Part shown: piece after piece, positions 15,268 through 23,378 of the stretch
How the letters are laid out: the number at the start of each line of letters is the position of its first letter
Position numbering within the stretch: position 1 is the first letter of the stretch
Made by a program: the position numbers and the translations under genes
From: Acidobacteriota bacterium
GTDB taxonomy: Bacteria > Acidobacteriota > Vicinamibacteria > Vicinamibacterales > 2-12-FULL-66-21
NCBI GenBank assembly: GCA_020200195.1
Contig: JAIVJE010000008.1
Span: 1 to 25,859 of the forward strand
Length of the DNA stretch: 25,859 nucleotides
Direction: 5' to 3'
The notes under the pieces: model-generated
Told to the model about the DNA's origin: nothing
Databases searched by the model: none
The model's input: the letters and a program-made list of their open reading frames with translations, nothing else

Positions 15268-16935
15268 GTGGCGCGTCGCACTCTCCTTCTGATGCTGCTG
15301 GCCGCGGCGATCATCCCGTATTTTCTGGACCTCGACGGCTCGGCGATCTGGGACGCGAACGAGGCGTTCTACGTCGAGACCCCGCGGGAAATGATGGAGC
15401 GGGGCGACTACGTGGCGCCGACGTTCAACTATGAGCCGCGGCTCAACAAGCCGGTACTGAGCTACTGGATCGTCGCCGGCTTCTACAAGCTGTTCGGCAT
15501 CTCCGTCGGGGTCCAGCGCCTGCCGATAGCGCTCGGCGCGATGCTGCTCATCGTGACGGCATTTGGCCTGGCGCGTGCGGCCGAGGATCGCGGGCCGAGC
15601 CAAGGCGAGGCTGGCCTGTGGGCGGCGCTCGGTCTGGCCATCGCCCCGCGCCTCGTCATGTTCGCGCGCCGGATCCTGATCGACATTTACATCTCGGCGT
15701 TCATGGCGCTGACGCTGCTCTGCTTTGCTCTCTCCGAGCGCTACCCTCACCGCCGCCGGCTGTTCCTCACGTTGATGTACGTGGCCGTCGGCCTGGGCGT
15801 GCTGACGAAGGGACCGGTCGCGGCCGCCGTGCCCGGGCTCGTGTTCGCCGTGTATCTGCTTGTCCATCGTGAGGCCTGGCGGGTCAAGGAAATGATGCTG
15901 CCCGCCGGTGTGGCGATCGTGCTCGCCATCGTCGCGCCCTGGTATGTCGCGCTGTATCAGCGGGATGGGTGGACGCCCATCGTCCCGTTTTTTCTCGGCG
16001 AGAACTTCGACCGGTTCGCGGAGGGCATCGGGGTCCAGGATCGCGGGCCGTTTTTCTACCTGCCCGTTGTGTTCAGCGACTCGCTGCCGTGGTCCCTGTG
16101 CTTGTTTGCGGCGGCGGCCACGTGGGTGCGAGACGTACGGACCCGTTGGTTCGGAACAGAACCATCGGACGATCCGCGTCGCATTCGCACGCTCCTCTGG
16201 CTCTGGATCCTGGTCATGGTCGTTTTCTTCTCGTTCTCGGCGAGCAAGCAGGACCTCTACATCTTCCCGATCGTCCCGGCTATCGCCGCGCTCGGTGGTG
16301 TCTTCATCGCGGGAGCGGTACGTACAAGCGGCCGCAGCACGCCCCTCTGCGTGACAGCGGCGGCCATCGCCGTGACGCTCGTCTTTCTGGGCGGCGGGAT
16401 TCTGTATCTGTTCGCATCGGAGCGGACGGTGTACGCGGTGAAGCCAGCGACGGTGATCGGTGTGCTCGCGGTGGCCGGTGGCGTCACAGGCCTCCTGCTC
16501 TCCGTCGCCCGCCGTTCAGTGACGGCATTCGTCGTCATCGCCGCAGTGTTCATCACGATCAACTGGATGTTCGTGCTGCGGGTGTTGCCGGGCTTCGAGA
16601 TCTACAAACCCGTCCCAGGCTTCGCGCAGGTCCTGCAGGAACGGGCCGGGCCCGCTGACGTCATCGCGACCTACGACGTCGCGCTGCCGAGCCTGGTGTT
16701 CTACCTTCGCCGTCACGTGGACATGTGGTTCGATCCCCAGCAGCTGGTGCGCGCGCTGGGCTCGGACAGGACGGTCTATGCGATCCTCACCGAGGCGAAC
16801 TACGCGGCGATGGCGCCGGCACTCCCGCCCGCCTGCGTGATCGATCGCCGGCCGACCTTCGACGTGAAGCTGAAGAACGTGCTCGTGCGTGCGCCACCCC
16901 CGGATCTCGTCCTGATCACAAACAGGTGTAAGTAA
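15268..16935 (+). CDS. ArnT/PMT-like integral membrane glycosyltransferase
   Basis: This 555-residue polytopic membrane protein is of the GT-C type that transfers sugar from a polyprenyl-phosphate donor to lipid or protein on the outer face of the inner membrane. An N-terminal helix is followed by a periplasmic loop with the acidic WDANEAFYVETPREMMERGD motif (residues about 28-48) and the NKPVLSYWIVAGFYKLFG stretch, as in the ArnT family. About ten further hydrophobic segments follow, with VLTKGPVAAAVPG and a soluble C-terminal region of about 100 residues. The start is GTG 15268, seven bases after purH. The nearby heptose/LPS genes suggest an envelope glycan substrate, but whether it adds aminoarabinose is not determinable. 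Confidence 0.85.
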   Translation: MARRTLLLMLLAAAIIPYFLDLDGSAIWDANEAFYVETPREMMERGDYVAPTFNYEPRLNKPVLSYWIVAGFYKLFGISVGVQRLPIALGAMLLIVTAFGLARAAEDRGPSQGEAGLWAALGLAIAPRLVMFARRILIDIYISAFMALTLLCFALSERYPHRRRLFLTLMYVAVGLGVLTKGPVAAAVPGLVFAVYLLVHREAWRVKEMMLPAGVAIVLAIVAPWYVALYQRDGWTPIVPFFLGENFDRFAEGIGVQDRGPFFYLPVVFSDSLPWSLCLFAAAATWVRDVRTRWFGTEPSDDPRRIRTLLWLWILVMVVFFSFSASKQDLYIFPIVPAIAALGGVFIAGAVRTSGRSTPLCVTAAAIAVTLVFLGGGILYLFASERTVYAVKPATVIGVLAVAGGVTGLLLSVARRSVTAFVVIAAVFITINWMFVLRVLPGFEIYKPVPGFAQVLQERAGPADVIATYDVALPSLVFYLRRHVDMWFDPQQLVRALGSDRTVYAILTEANYAAMAPALPPACVIDRRPTFDVKLKNVLVRAPPPDLVLITNRCK

Positions 16936-16936
16936 G

Positions 16937-16985
16937 CTTTCAGCTCTGAGCTGATAGCTGACGGCTGAGAGCTAACAGCTGTTTA
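16937..16985. repeat. Heptanucleotide repeat array A (seven CTNNNAG-type units)
   Basis: Seven adjacent 7-base units run without gaps: CTTTCAG, CTCTGAG, CTGATAG, CTGACGG, CTGAGAG, CTAACAG, CTGTTTA. The consensus CTNNNAG is its own reverse complement, so the array reads alike on both strands. It fills the whole gap between the convergent arnT-like gene (stop at 16933-16935) and rfaE1, whose stop codon is the last three bases of the final unit. The end contains the perfect palindrome AACAGCTGTT at 16974-16983. A related array lies at 24404-24516. Confidence 0.85.
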
Positions 16986-17933
16986 GCGTAGCTCCTCGAC
17001 CGATACGATCGCCGGACCGAACTTGCCCACGACGATACCCGCCGCGCGGTTGGCCAGGCGGGCGGCGTCCGTCAACGACGCGCCAGCCGCCAGGCCGAGC
17101 GCGAGGGCGCCAATCACGGTGTCGCCAGCGCCCGTGACATCTGCGACCTCGCGGGCCTCCGCCGGCAGCTCTATCTCGTGAGCGCCATCGAGCAGCCACA
17201 TCCCTTGCTCGCCGCGCGTAATCAGCACGCGATCGCAGCCGGCCACGTCCCGGAGCCGCCGCGCCGCCGCGCGCGCTTCGTCGCTCGATCGAACCCGCAT
17301 GTGCGTGACCGCTTCTGCTTCGTGATGATTCGGCGTGATGACGCTTGCCCCGCGGTAGTAGTCGATGTGCGGCACTTTGGGATCCACGAGCACCGGGATG
17401 TCGTGGCGCTTCCCGGCCGCCACGGCCGCGGCCGCCACACCTCGCGAGACCACGCCTTTCAGATAATCGGACACCAGGATCGCATGCGCGGAGCCGGCCA
17501 GTGCATCGAGGCTGTCGATCAGGGCGGTCTGCAGCGCGCCGTCGATCTCGCGATCGGTTTCGTAATCGACGCGGGCGACCTGCTGGTTCCGTGTCGTCAC
17601 GACGCGAAGCTTGCGCGTCGTACATCGCTCCGGGTCCGCGACCAGTCCCGTCGTCCCAATCGAGCGCCGGTCGAACTCCTGGCGCAGCCGTGCGGCTTCA
17701 GGATCGGTGCCGACGACGCCGATGGTCTCGGCCCGGCCGCCCAGCGCCGCGACGTTGTTGGCGACATTGGCTGCGCCGCCGAGACGGTACTCCTCGTGGT
17801 CGAAACGGACGACCGGAACCGGCGCCTCAGGGGAGATGCGCTCGACGCGCCCGAACACGAAGTGATCGATCATCAAATCGCCGACGATGAGCACCACGCG
17901 GTCTCGGAGCCTGTCGAGCAGGCCGGCGCTCAT
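16983..17933 (-). CDS. rfaE1: D-glycero-beta-D-manno-heptose-7-phosphate kinase
   Basis: This 316-residue PfkB-family kinase phosphorylates heptose 7-phosphate at C1 on the way to ADP-heptose for the LPS inner core. The RfaE1-specific N-terminus is visible (VLIVGDLMIDHFVFGRVERI and SPEAPVPVVR), with the GGAANVANNVAALGG nucleotide/sugar-site block near residue 52. The PfkB signature with catalytic D271 lies in DVTGAGDTVIGALALG. The length fits the kinase domain alone; the cytidylyltransferase-like half of fused HldE is absent and would be encoded separately. The ATG overlaps the stop of the broken ligase gene (ATGA), so it belongs to the minus-strand envelope cluster. The stop lies inside heptad array A. 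Confidence 0.93.
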   Translation of the reverse strand: MSAGLLDRLRDRVVLIVGDLMIDHFVFGRVERISPEAPVPVVRFDHEEYRLGGAANVANNVAALGGRAETIGVVGTDPEAARLRQEFDRRSIGTTGLVADPERCTTRKLRVVTTRNQQVARVDYETDREIDGALQTALIDSLDALAGSAHAILVSDYLKGVVSRGVAAAAVAAGKRHDIPVLVDPKVPHIDYYRGASVITPNHHEAEAVTHMRVRSSDEARAAARRLRDVAGCDRVLITRGEQGMWLLDGAHEIELPAEAREVADVTGAGDTVIGALALGLAAGASLTDAARLANRAAGIVVGKFGPAIVSVEELR

Positions 17934-18812
17934 GCCGCCTGCCGTTCCAGCGTTGCCGCCGGCTGGCGGTCCGCTGCGTACGGCAGCGTCATCAGCACGA
18001 GGAACAGCATCAGGAACTCGGAGTCGCCGAAGTTGTATTCGAACATGCCGGCCGTGAACATCGCGGTCACGCAGGCGAGCGCGGCCGTCGGAAGCGAGGG
18101 CAGCGCCGACACACGCCGCTTCCTGAGAAAGTCCACAACCAGCGTGCCGATGAACCAGAACCAGATGGCGAGCGCGGGGAGCCCACGCTCCGCGGCAATC
18201 TGCAGCGGCACGTTATGCAGGTGCGGGTTCAGCTGTTTCTCTGCGGCGGGATCCCGGTAGTGCGGGTACACCTGGATCACGGTCCTGCGTGCGGAACATG
18301 ATCCGCGCAGCCGCGATGCACGTCACCAGCATGATCAGCCCCGAGTACGTCATGTAGTGACCGAGCGGCCCCTGCACCCGACGTCCCAGGTTGTCGTAGT
18401 TGAGGATTCCGTACTGGACGATGCCGTACGCCGCGCTCACGGCGCCGACCGTCATGATCACGTCAATCACGGTCAGGCTGCGACGGCCTCGAAAGAGGCG
18501 GTACGCAATCGGAACGATCAGAAACAGCACGAGCTGCTTGCTGTCGCGCAGACTTACCGAGGGATCGACCGAAAAAACCGCGGCGACGAGCGTGGCACCA
18601 CCGTACGCCGCGAGCGGCCAGAACATGCGCGGGACGTCGATGCGCTCGCGTCCGCGCACGACGACCGCGAGCCACAGAATACCCGTGATGGTGAGCAGGA
18701 CATACGCTGCGGCGATGGACACTTGCGGCGCCGCGGCGAAGCCAAGCAGCGACACGTACGCTGCCTGCTCGAGGCGGTCCGGACGCTCGATGGTCTCTGG
18801 CGCGTCCGTCAC
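17930..18812 (-). pseudogene. O-antigen-ligase-like membrane protein (Wzy_C family), internal deletion and frameshift
   Basis: Two frames together encode an O-antigen ligase/polymerase-like protein. The N-terminal part starts at GTG 18812, overlapping the waaF-like stop (GTGA), and gives several hydrophobic helices up to YSGLIMLVTCIAAARIMF. Near 18275-18290 the frame changes and the sequence resumes at VIQVYPHYRDP followed by NPHLHNVPLQIAAERGLPAL, the conserved HLHN region of the family, then two hydrophobic segments to the stop. The part that normally lies between, roughly 100 residues with the central helices and the start of the periplasmic loop, is missing. The total coding capacity is about 294 residues against about 400-450 in intact members. 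It could be true gene decay or an assembly collapse. Confidence 0.8.
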
Positions 18813-19885
18813 GCCGAGAGTCTCAGTACTCGCTCGGCCGCCTTCGTCACGTCGTCGGGCATCAGGGTGGTCAGGCATCGAAAATCGCCAGGCTCGCACA
18901 CGCGCTGGTCGCAGGGGCGGCACGGCAGGCCGGTCACTTCCACGGACTCGGTTGGAATGCGGCCATCCCGCCATGGCGCCGATCGCGCCGGCAGAGTCGG
19001 ACCGTAAATCCCGACGACCGGCGTGGCGGTGGTCGCCGCGATGTGCAGCGGCCCTGTGTCGCCGCCCACGAACAGGCGGCTCCGCCCGATGAGCGCGCGC
19101 AGCTCGGAAAGGTTGAAATCTCCGAAATCGACGACGCGCCGGGCGCGGTCGGGTCCCAGCGCGTCACGCGCGGCCGCCGTGATCCGCGCCGCGGCATGGC
19201 GGTCGGACGGGCCGGAGCTCAGGATGATCCGCCGTTTCGCTCCCGACGCGGCCAGGCCCTCCACGACCCGCGCGAACGCCGGTTCAGGCCACCGGCGGAA
19301 AGGGTTGCCCGCGCTGACGTGGATGACGACGACCTCGTCATCGGTCCGGATGCCCGCTTGATCGAGCCGCTGGGCGATCCGCGCATCGGCCGCCGGGTCC
19401 ACGAGCATTTCGACCGCGTCCTGCAGTGGATCCGGCATCTGCCCCGGCCATCCCTCGATTGCTTCCAGCAAATCCCATTGGTTCACCACAGAATGGCGCG
19501 GCCGCAACTCCCGCGGCCGGCTCACGGTCCGCGTATACATCCAGGAGCGGCCATGGATGTCGTATCCGATTCGCTGCCGCGCTCCGGTGGCGAGTGAGAG
19601 CCACGAGCTGCGTGGTCCGCCGTGCAAGTCGACCGCGACGTCGAACCGGCAACGCCGCAGCCGCCAGCCGAGCGCGATGTCATCAGCGATGCGCGCCAGC
19701 CCACGCGTTCGCCCCGCCACGATGACGTCGTCGAGGTGGGGGTTGCCCGCGACGACCGGCGCCGCCGCCTCTTCGACGAGATATGTCAGCCGTGCATCAG
19801 GAAAGGCCCGTTTCAGCGCTCTGATCGCCGGCGTTGTGAAGACGACGTCGCCGATGAGTCGCAGCCGAATCAACAAAATGTTCAT
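18809..19885 (-). CDS. waaF: ADP-heptose:LPS heptosyltransferase, glycosyltransferase family 9
   Basis: This 358-residue GT9 enzyme transfers heptose from ADP-heptose to the LPS inner core at the cytoplasmic face of the inner membrane. The N-terminus ILLIRLRLIGDVVFTTPAIRAL is the family hallmark. DVAVDLHGGPRSSWL, VIHVSAGNPFRRWP and the ADP-heptose-site motif FVGGDTGPLHIAAT are visible. The C-terminus has the four-cysteine CRPC-x4-C-x6-C pattern seen in many members. The start at ATG 19885 gives the typical N-terminus; a longer extension upstream runs into the preceding gene. Assignment to WaaF rather than WaaC or WaaQ type is by general resemblance only. It is followed by the broken ligase gene with a stop/start overlap. 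Confidence 0.88.
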   Translation of the reverse strand: MNILLIRLRLIGDVVFTTPAIRALKRAFPDARLTYLVEEAAAPVVAGNPHLDDVIVAGRTRGLARIADDIALGWRLRRCRFDVAVDLHGGPRSSWLSLATGARQRIGYDIHGRSWMYTRTVSRPRELRPRHSVVNQWDLLEAIEGWPGQMPDPLQDAVEMLVDPAADARIAQRLDQAGIRTDDEVVVIHVSAGNPFRRWPEPAFARVVEGLAASGAKRRIILSSGPSDRHAAARITAAARDALGPDRARRVVDFGDFNLSELRALIGRSRLFVGGDTGPLHIAATTATPVVGIYGPTLPARSAPWRDGRIPTESVEVTGLPCRPCDQRVCEPGDFRCLTTLMPDDVTKAAERVLRLSA

Positions 19886-19893
19886 CTGAGCCG

Positions 19894-19920
19894 TGCATCC
19901 TGCACGTGCACCGTTCACTG
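19894..19920. repeat. Short degenerate TGCANNN/TTCANNN tandem repeat
   Basis: TGCATCC, TGCACG, TGCACCG and TTCACTG follow one another in the gap between the Trm112-like stop and the waaF-like start, and the last unit contains the Trm112-like stop codon. Units are 6-7 bases. It resembles arrays A and B in placement but not in sequence. With only four units it may be chance. Confidence 0.35.
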
Positions 19921-20085
19921 TTCGATAGTCGCCTCGTCGATGAGCATGACCGGGATGTCGTCTTTGATTGGGTACACCCGCTTGCACTGCGCGCATTTCA
20001 GCGCCGTACCGTTCTTGACCAGGTCGACTTTCGTTTTGCAATTCGGGCAGGCCAGTATTTCGAGCAGCTCAGGATCGACAGGCAT
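19915..20085 (-). CDS. Trm112-family zinc-ribbon protein
   Basis: This small 56-residue protein has two cysteine pairs, C13-x2-C16 (ACPNC) and C31-x2-C34 (CAQC), and the family pattern of an N-terminal LLEILACP and C-terminal RVYPIKDDIPVML. Bacterial members are often found beside lipid A or envelope genes; eukaryotic Trm112 activates methyltransferases, but the bacterial role is not settled. The start is ATG 20085, with a GGGGTG ribosome-binding-like stretch just upstream. The much longer open frame that continues upstream is antisense to the TPR gene and is rejected. It probably heads the minus-strand envelope operon and is divergent from the TPR gene. Confidence 0.88.
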   Translation of the reverse strand: MPVDPELLEILACPNCKTKVDLVKNGTALKCAQCKRVYPIKDDIPVMLIDEATIEQ

Positions 20086-20130
20086 TCCACACCCCGTCAG
20101 CGAGTAAGGCCGGAGAACCAGGGACGGACT

Positions 20131-20138
20131 ATTATAAT
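20131..20138. promoter_or_regulatory. Symmetric -10 element shared by divergent genes
   Basis: ATTATAAT is a perfect palindrome that presents TATAAT on both strands in the 60-base gap between the Trm112-like gene (-) and the TPR gene (+). On + the TATAAT (20133-20138) is 7 bases from the TPR start codon, which would place the first transcribed base at or next to the ATG. On - it would give a leader of about 40 bases. No good -35 box is seen for either direction. Confidence 0.55.
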
Positions 20139-20145
20139 CAGTCAG

Positions 20146-21561
20146 ATGCGGGCCATATTGCTTGCGTGCCTGTTCGCCGTCATGGCGGCCCCCGCCGCTG
20201 CCGGCGCTCGGCATCAGAAGCCAGACAGCACAGCCGGATACTACTTCCTTCTCGGCCGGCATCTCGAATCTGCAGGGAAGATTGACGAGGCGATCGATGC
20301 GCACAAGCGCGCGATCGAGCTCGACCCGACGTCCGCGGAGCTGCACGCCGAGCTTGCGGGACTGTTTGCGCGCCAGGATCGCGTGTTCGACTCGGTGCGG
20401 GCCGCAGAAGCGGCGCTCGAGCGCGATCCTGCCAATCGGGAAGCCAACCGGATTCTCGGATCCATTTATGCCGCGCTCGTCGAGCAGCGGCGGAAGCTGC
20501 GCGCGGGCGATGTCACGTCGCAGTATGCCTCGCGCGCGATTGCGAGTCTCGAGAAGGCTCGCCGCGAAGGCGTGCCGGACGCCGGGCTCGAGCTCACGCT
20601 GGGACGGCTCTACGTCCAGACCCGCGCCTATACACAGGCCATCCCGGCGCTGCGGCGGGTCGTCGACGACCAGCCTGGGTATACGGACGCGGCCTTTCTG
20701 CTCGCCATGGCGCAAGAAGCCGTCGGTGAGCCTGACGCGGCGATTAGCACGCTCGAGACGACGCTCCTCTACAGCCCGTCGTTTTTCCGCGGCCGAGTGC
20801 GCGTCGCCGAGCTGCACGAGAAGCAGGGGCGCTGGACGGAAGCCGCGGCTGCGTATGCGAAGGCGCAGGCGCTCAATACCGCGGCGAGCGATCTGACGGC
20901 CCGGCGTGCCGCGGCGCTCATTAATGCGGGCCGTGCGGCCGAAGCGCGCGTCCTGCTCCAACCGGCAGCGGAAGTGGCGACCCCACCAACCGACCCGGCG
21001 GTGCTTTACCTGCTCGCGGTGTCGCAGCGGCAGGTGGGCGATCTCGCCGCCGCAGAGATGACGGCTAACAGGCTGCGGGCGCTGGCGCCAGAGGACGTGC
21101 GGGGACTCTACGTCATCGCGCAGATTCGCGACGCCAAAGGCGACGCGCCGGGCGCAGAGCGCGCCTTGCGCGATCTGCTCGCGAAGGATCCGGTGGATGC
21201 AACCGCGCTGAATTATCTCGGCTACATGCTCGCGGAACGCGGCGAACGCCTCGACGAGGCGATCGAGCTGGTGCAGCGCGCGCTCAAAGTCGAACCGGCG
21301 AATCCATCGTTTCTCGACAGTCTGGGATGGGCCTATTACCGGCAGGGGAAGCTGGATCTCGCCGATCCGGCGTTGACGGAGGCTGCCGGCAAACTGCCGC
21401 GAAGCTCGGTGGTGAACGATCACCTCGGCGACCTGCGTTTCAAGCAGAAGCGCTACGCGCATGCGGCCGCCGCGTGGGAGCGGTCGCTCGCCGGGGACGG
21501 CGAATCGATCAACCGCGCCGAGATCGAGAAAAAGCTGCAGGAGGCGAAGGCGCGTCAGTGA
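20146..21561 (+). CDS. Exported tetratricopeptide-repeat protein
   Basis: This 471-residue protein has an N-terminal signal sequence (MRAILLACLFAVMAAPAAAGA) and then TPR units nearly throughout. Clear units include YYFLLGRHLESAGKIDEAID from about residue 28, LHAELAGLFARQDRVFDSVR, DAGLELTLGRLYVQTRAYTQ, and in the C-terminal part LNYLGYMLAERGERLDEAIE and LDSLGWAYYRQGKLDLADPA. It is probably periplasmic or outer-membrane associated. The position just before a LolB-like gene and ispE matches the TPR gene found upstream of lolB-ispE in many Proteobacteria, suggesting a role in envelope assembly, though the exact job is unknown. The start was chosen at ATG 20146 from the signal peptide. The stop overlaps the next start (GTGA). 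Confidence 0.9.
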   Translation: MRAILLACLFAVMAAPAAAGARHQKPDSTAGYYFLLGRHLESAGKIDEAIDAHKRAIELDPTSAELHAELAGLFARQDRVFDSVRAAEAALERDPANREANRILGSIYAALVEQRRKLRAGDVTSQYASRAIASLEKARREGVPDAGLELTLGRLYVQTRAYTQAIPALRRVVDDQPGYTDAAFLLAMAQEAVGEPDAAISTLETTLLYSPSFFRGRVRVAELHEKQGRWTEAAAAYAKAQALNTAASDLTARRAAALINAGRAAEARVLLQPAAEVATPPTDPAVLYLLAVSQRQVGDLAAAEMTANRLRALAPEDVRGLYVIAQIRDAKGDAPGAERALRDLLAKDPVDATALNYLGYMLAERGERLDEAIELVQRALKVEPANPSFLDSLGWAYYRQGKLDLADPALTEAAGKLPRSSVVNDHLGDLRFKQKRYAHAAAAWERSLAGDGESINRAEIEKKLQEAKARQ

Positions 21562-22355
21562 AACGTCTGCTGCTCGTCGCGGCGGCTGTGTGCGCCATTC
21601 CTGCGTGCGCCGCAAAACCCATCAAACTGCCTTCGGGCGCCGCCGCGCCGTTTCCGGATTACGCGGCGGCGTACGAACAGACCACCCAGGCGTGCCGGAG
21701 TGTCAGGACGCTGAGCGCGGTGATCGGTCTCTCCGGCCGCGCCGGAGGTCAGCGGATCCGCGGCGGAATCGAAGCGGGGTTCGCGGCGCCGGATGATCTC
21801 CGACTGGAAGGAGTTGGTCCGTTCGGCCGGGTCATGTTCGTCCTCGTTTCAACAGGCGGCGAAGCGACGCTCGTCCTGCCCCGGGATGGACGGGTCGTGC
21901 GCGGGGCGCCGGCCGCCGCGATCGTTGAAGCGCTGGCCGGGGTCGCACTGGGACCAGGCGAATTGCGCGCCGTCGTCTCAGGGTGCGGTTTCGGCAGCGA
22001 AACGCCGACCGCCGGCCGAATGTACGGGAAGGGCTGGGCCGCGGTCGACGTAGCTGGCACCACCGCGTACCTGCGGCAGGCGGACGGGCGCTGGGTGATG
22101 CAGGCGGCGGTGCGCGGGCCGGTGACCGTCGAATACCAGGACTTCGCATCCGGTCGGCCGGCGACTATCAAACTGCGGACGTCGCCCACACCGCCCGGTG
22201 CCGCCGCGGACCTGACGCTCCGGCTCTCGCAGGTCGAGATCAACGTGCCGCTTGCGGCGGAGGTGTTTCGAGTCGACGTGCCCGCGAACGCCGCGCCGCT
22301 CACGCTCGAAGAGCTGCGCCGCGCCGGCCCCCTCGGTGGCCATGCCACCCGCTAA
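21558..22355 (+). CDS. LolB/DUF4292-like outer-membrane lipoprotein
   Basis: This is a 265-residue putative lipoprotein. The signal peptide ends in IPAC, an acceptable lipobox with C17 as the lipidated residue. The mature part looks beta-rich and of LolB-type fold: TLSAVIGLSGRAGGQRIRGG near residue 54, PDDLRLEGVGPFGRVMFVL and a TLVLPRDGRVVRG strand pair, as in the RVxGxxxFxxxxP-like core of the LolB and LolA relatives. LolB inserts lipoproteins into the outer membrane; the neighbours (TPR gene before, ispE after) are those of lolB in Proteobacteria. Sequence resemblance alone is weak, so the call leans on context. The start is GTG 21558, overlapping the TPR stop; the end overlaps ispE by 14 bases. 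Confidence 0.75.
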   Translation: MKRLLLVAAAVCAIPACAAKPIKLPSGAAAPFPDYAAAYEQTTQACRSVRTLSAVIGLSGRAGGQRIRGGIEAGFAAPDDLRLEGVGPFGRVMFVLVSTGGEATLVLPRDGRVVRGAPAAAIVEALAGVALGPGELRAVVSGCGFGSETPTAGRMYGKGWAAVDVAGTTAYLRQADGRWVMQAAVRGPVTVEYQDFASGRPATIKLRTSPTPPGAAADLTLRLSQVEINVPLAAEVFRVDVPANAAPLTLEELRRAGPLGGHATR

Positions 22356-23253
22356 GCGCCTGACGTTGACGGCTCGCGCGCACGCCAAGGTCAATCTGGA
22401 CCTGCGTGTGCTCGGCACAAGGCCGGACGGATACCACGAACTGCGCACGGTCTTCCAGGCGATCGACCTGCACGACTCGCTCGTGTGCGCGGACCGCGCC
22501 GGTCCGTTCACGCTCAAGTGTCGTACGCCCGGCGTGCCGCTCGACGACACCAATCTCGTGTGGCGTGCTGCGGCGGCGCTCTGGAAAGCGTTGGGCCGTC
22601 CTGGTGAACCGCGGGACACGGCGATCGCCATCAACAAAGCCATCCCCGTCGAGTCGGGACTCGGGGGCGGCAGCGCCGACGCAGCGGCTGCGTTGCAGGC
22701 GCTCGCACGGTTGTGGGGCGGCGCGCCGATCACGCTGCTCCGGGAGGTCGCCTCCGGAATCGGCGCCGACGTGCCGTTCTTTCTCGCAGGCGGCACCGCA
22801 CTGGGCCTGGGGCGGGGTGAAGAGATCTATCCGCTCGTCGACCTTCCGCCCCATTGGGTCGTGATCGTGCTCCCGCCCTTCGGGGTGTCGACCGCAGAAG
22901 CGTACGCCTGGTACGACGAGGACCGCGCCGCGGGTCTTCGGGAACCTCGCGAGCTCCAAGTGCTACCGGTGCCGTGGCCCACGCGTGCCGCGCAGATGAT
23001 CAACGACCTCGAGCCGCCCGTGTTGCGCCGCCATCCGGAGATCGGGACGTTGCGGACGGTGCTGAAGGACGGGGGCGCCGTCGCTGCCGCGATGTCCGGC
23101 AGCGGCTCGGCCGTATTCGGCCTCTTTCGAGGACGAGCCGCCGCCTCCCGCGCGCTGCGCCCGCTGTCGAAGGGCGGATCGCGGGCGCTTCTGACGCGCA
23201 CGCTGACCCGCGCCGAACACGAGCGGCGGGCCCGTCCCGTGGCTCGTCGTTGA
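22342..23253 (+). CDS. ispE: 4-diphosphocytidyl-2-C-methyl-D-erythritol kinase
   Basis: This 303-residue GHMP-family kinase of the non-mevalonate isoprenoid pathway phosphorylates CDP-methylerythritol at its 2-hydroxyl. The N-terminal RAHAKVNLDLRVLGTRPDGYH block contains catalytic K16. The ATP-binding glycine loop is PVESGLGGGSADAAAAL (residues 102-118), and D143 in GADVPFFLAGGTALG is the catalytic base. The C-terminal GHMP motif appears as AAAMSGSGSAVFGLF. The start at ATG 22342 gives the typical N-terminus and overlaps the preceding gene by 14 bases. The stop codon is embedded in the -35 box of the tRNA-Gln/prs promoter. Confidence 0.95.
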   Translation: MPPAKRLTLTARAHAKVNLDLRVLGTRPDGYHELRTVFQAIDLHDSLVCADRAGPFTLKCRTPGVPLDDTNLVWRAAAALWKALGRPGEPRDTAIAINKAIPVESGLGGGSADAAAALQALARLWGGAPITLLREVASGIGADVPFFLAGGTALGLGRGEEIYPLVDLPPHWVVIVLPPFGVSTAEAYAWYDEDRAAGLREPRELQVLPVPWPTRAAQMINDLEPPVLRRHPEIGTLRTVLKDGGAVAAAMSGSGSAVFGLFRGRAAASRALRPLSKGGSRALLTRTLTRAEHERRARPVARR

Positions 23254-23279
23254 CCGGCAGCGTCACTCCCGTATACACT
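23250..23279 (+). promoter_or_regulatory. Sigma70-type promoter for tRNA-Gln and prs
   Basis: TTGACC at 23250-23255 overlaps the ispE stop codon. TACACT at 23274-23279 follows at 18 bases (or TATACA at 23272-23277 at 16 bases). The predicted start near 23286 gives about 93 bases before the mature tRNA. This is the only promoter-like sequence seen before the tRNA-prs-rplY-pth-rpsF block. Confidence 0.65.
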
Positions 23280-23378
23280 TAACCTTTTGCAAACGTGCCT
23301 GCGGGCCGCGCAGTACATTCAAGACGATGAGCGACTGGCCCGAGAATCCGGCGTCGGCCGGCGGGACCCAGGTTCCAA

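Noticed and set aside
20086..21615. Minus-strand extension that would make the Trm112-like protein 566 residues long
   Set aside because: It is antisense to the TPR gene; the real family protein is complete in its last 56 residues with a start at 20085.
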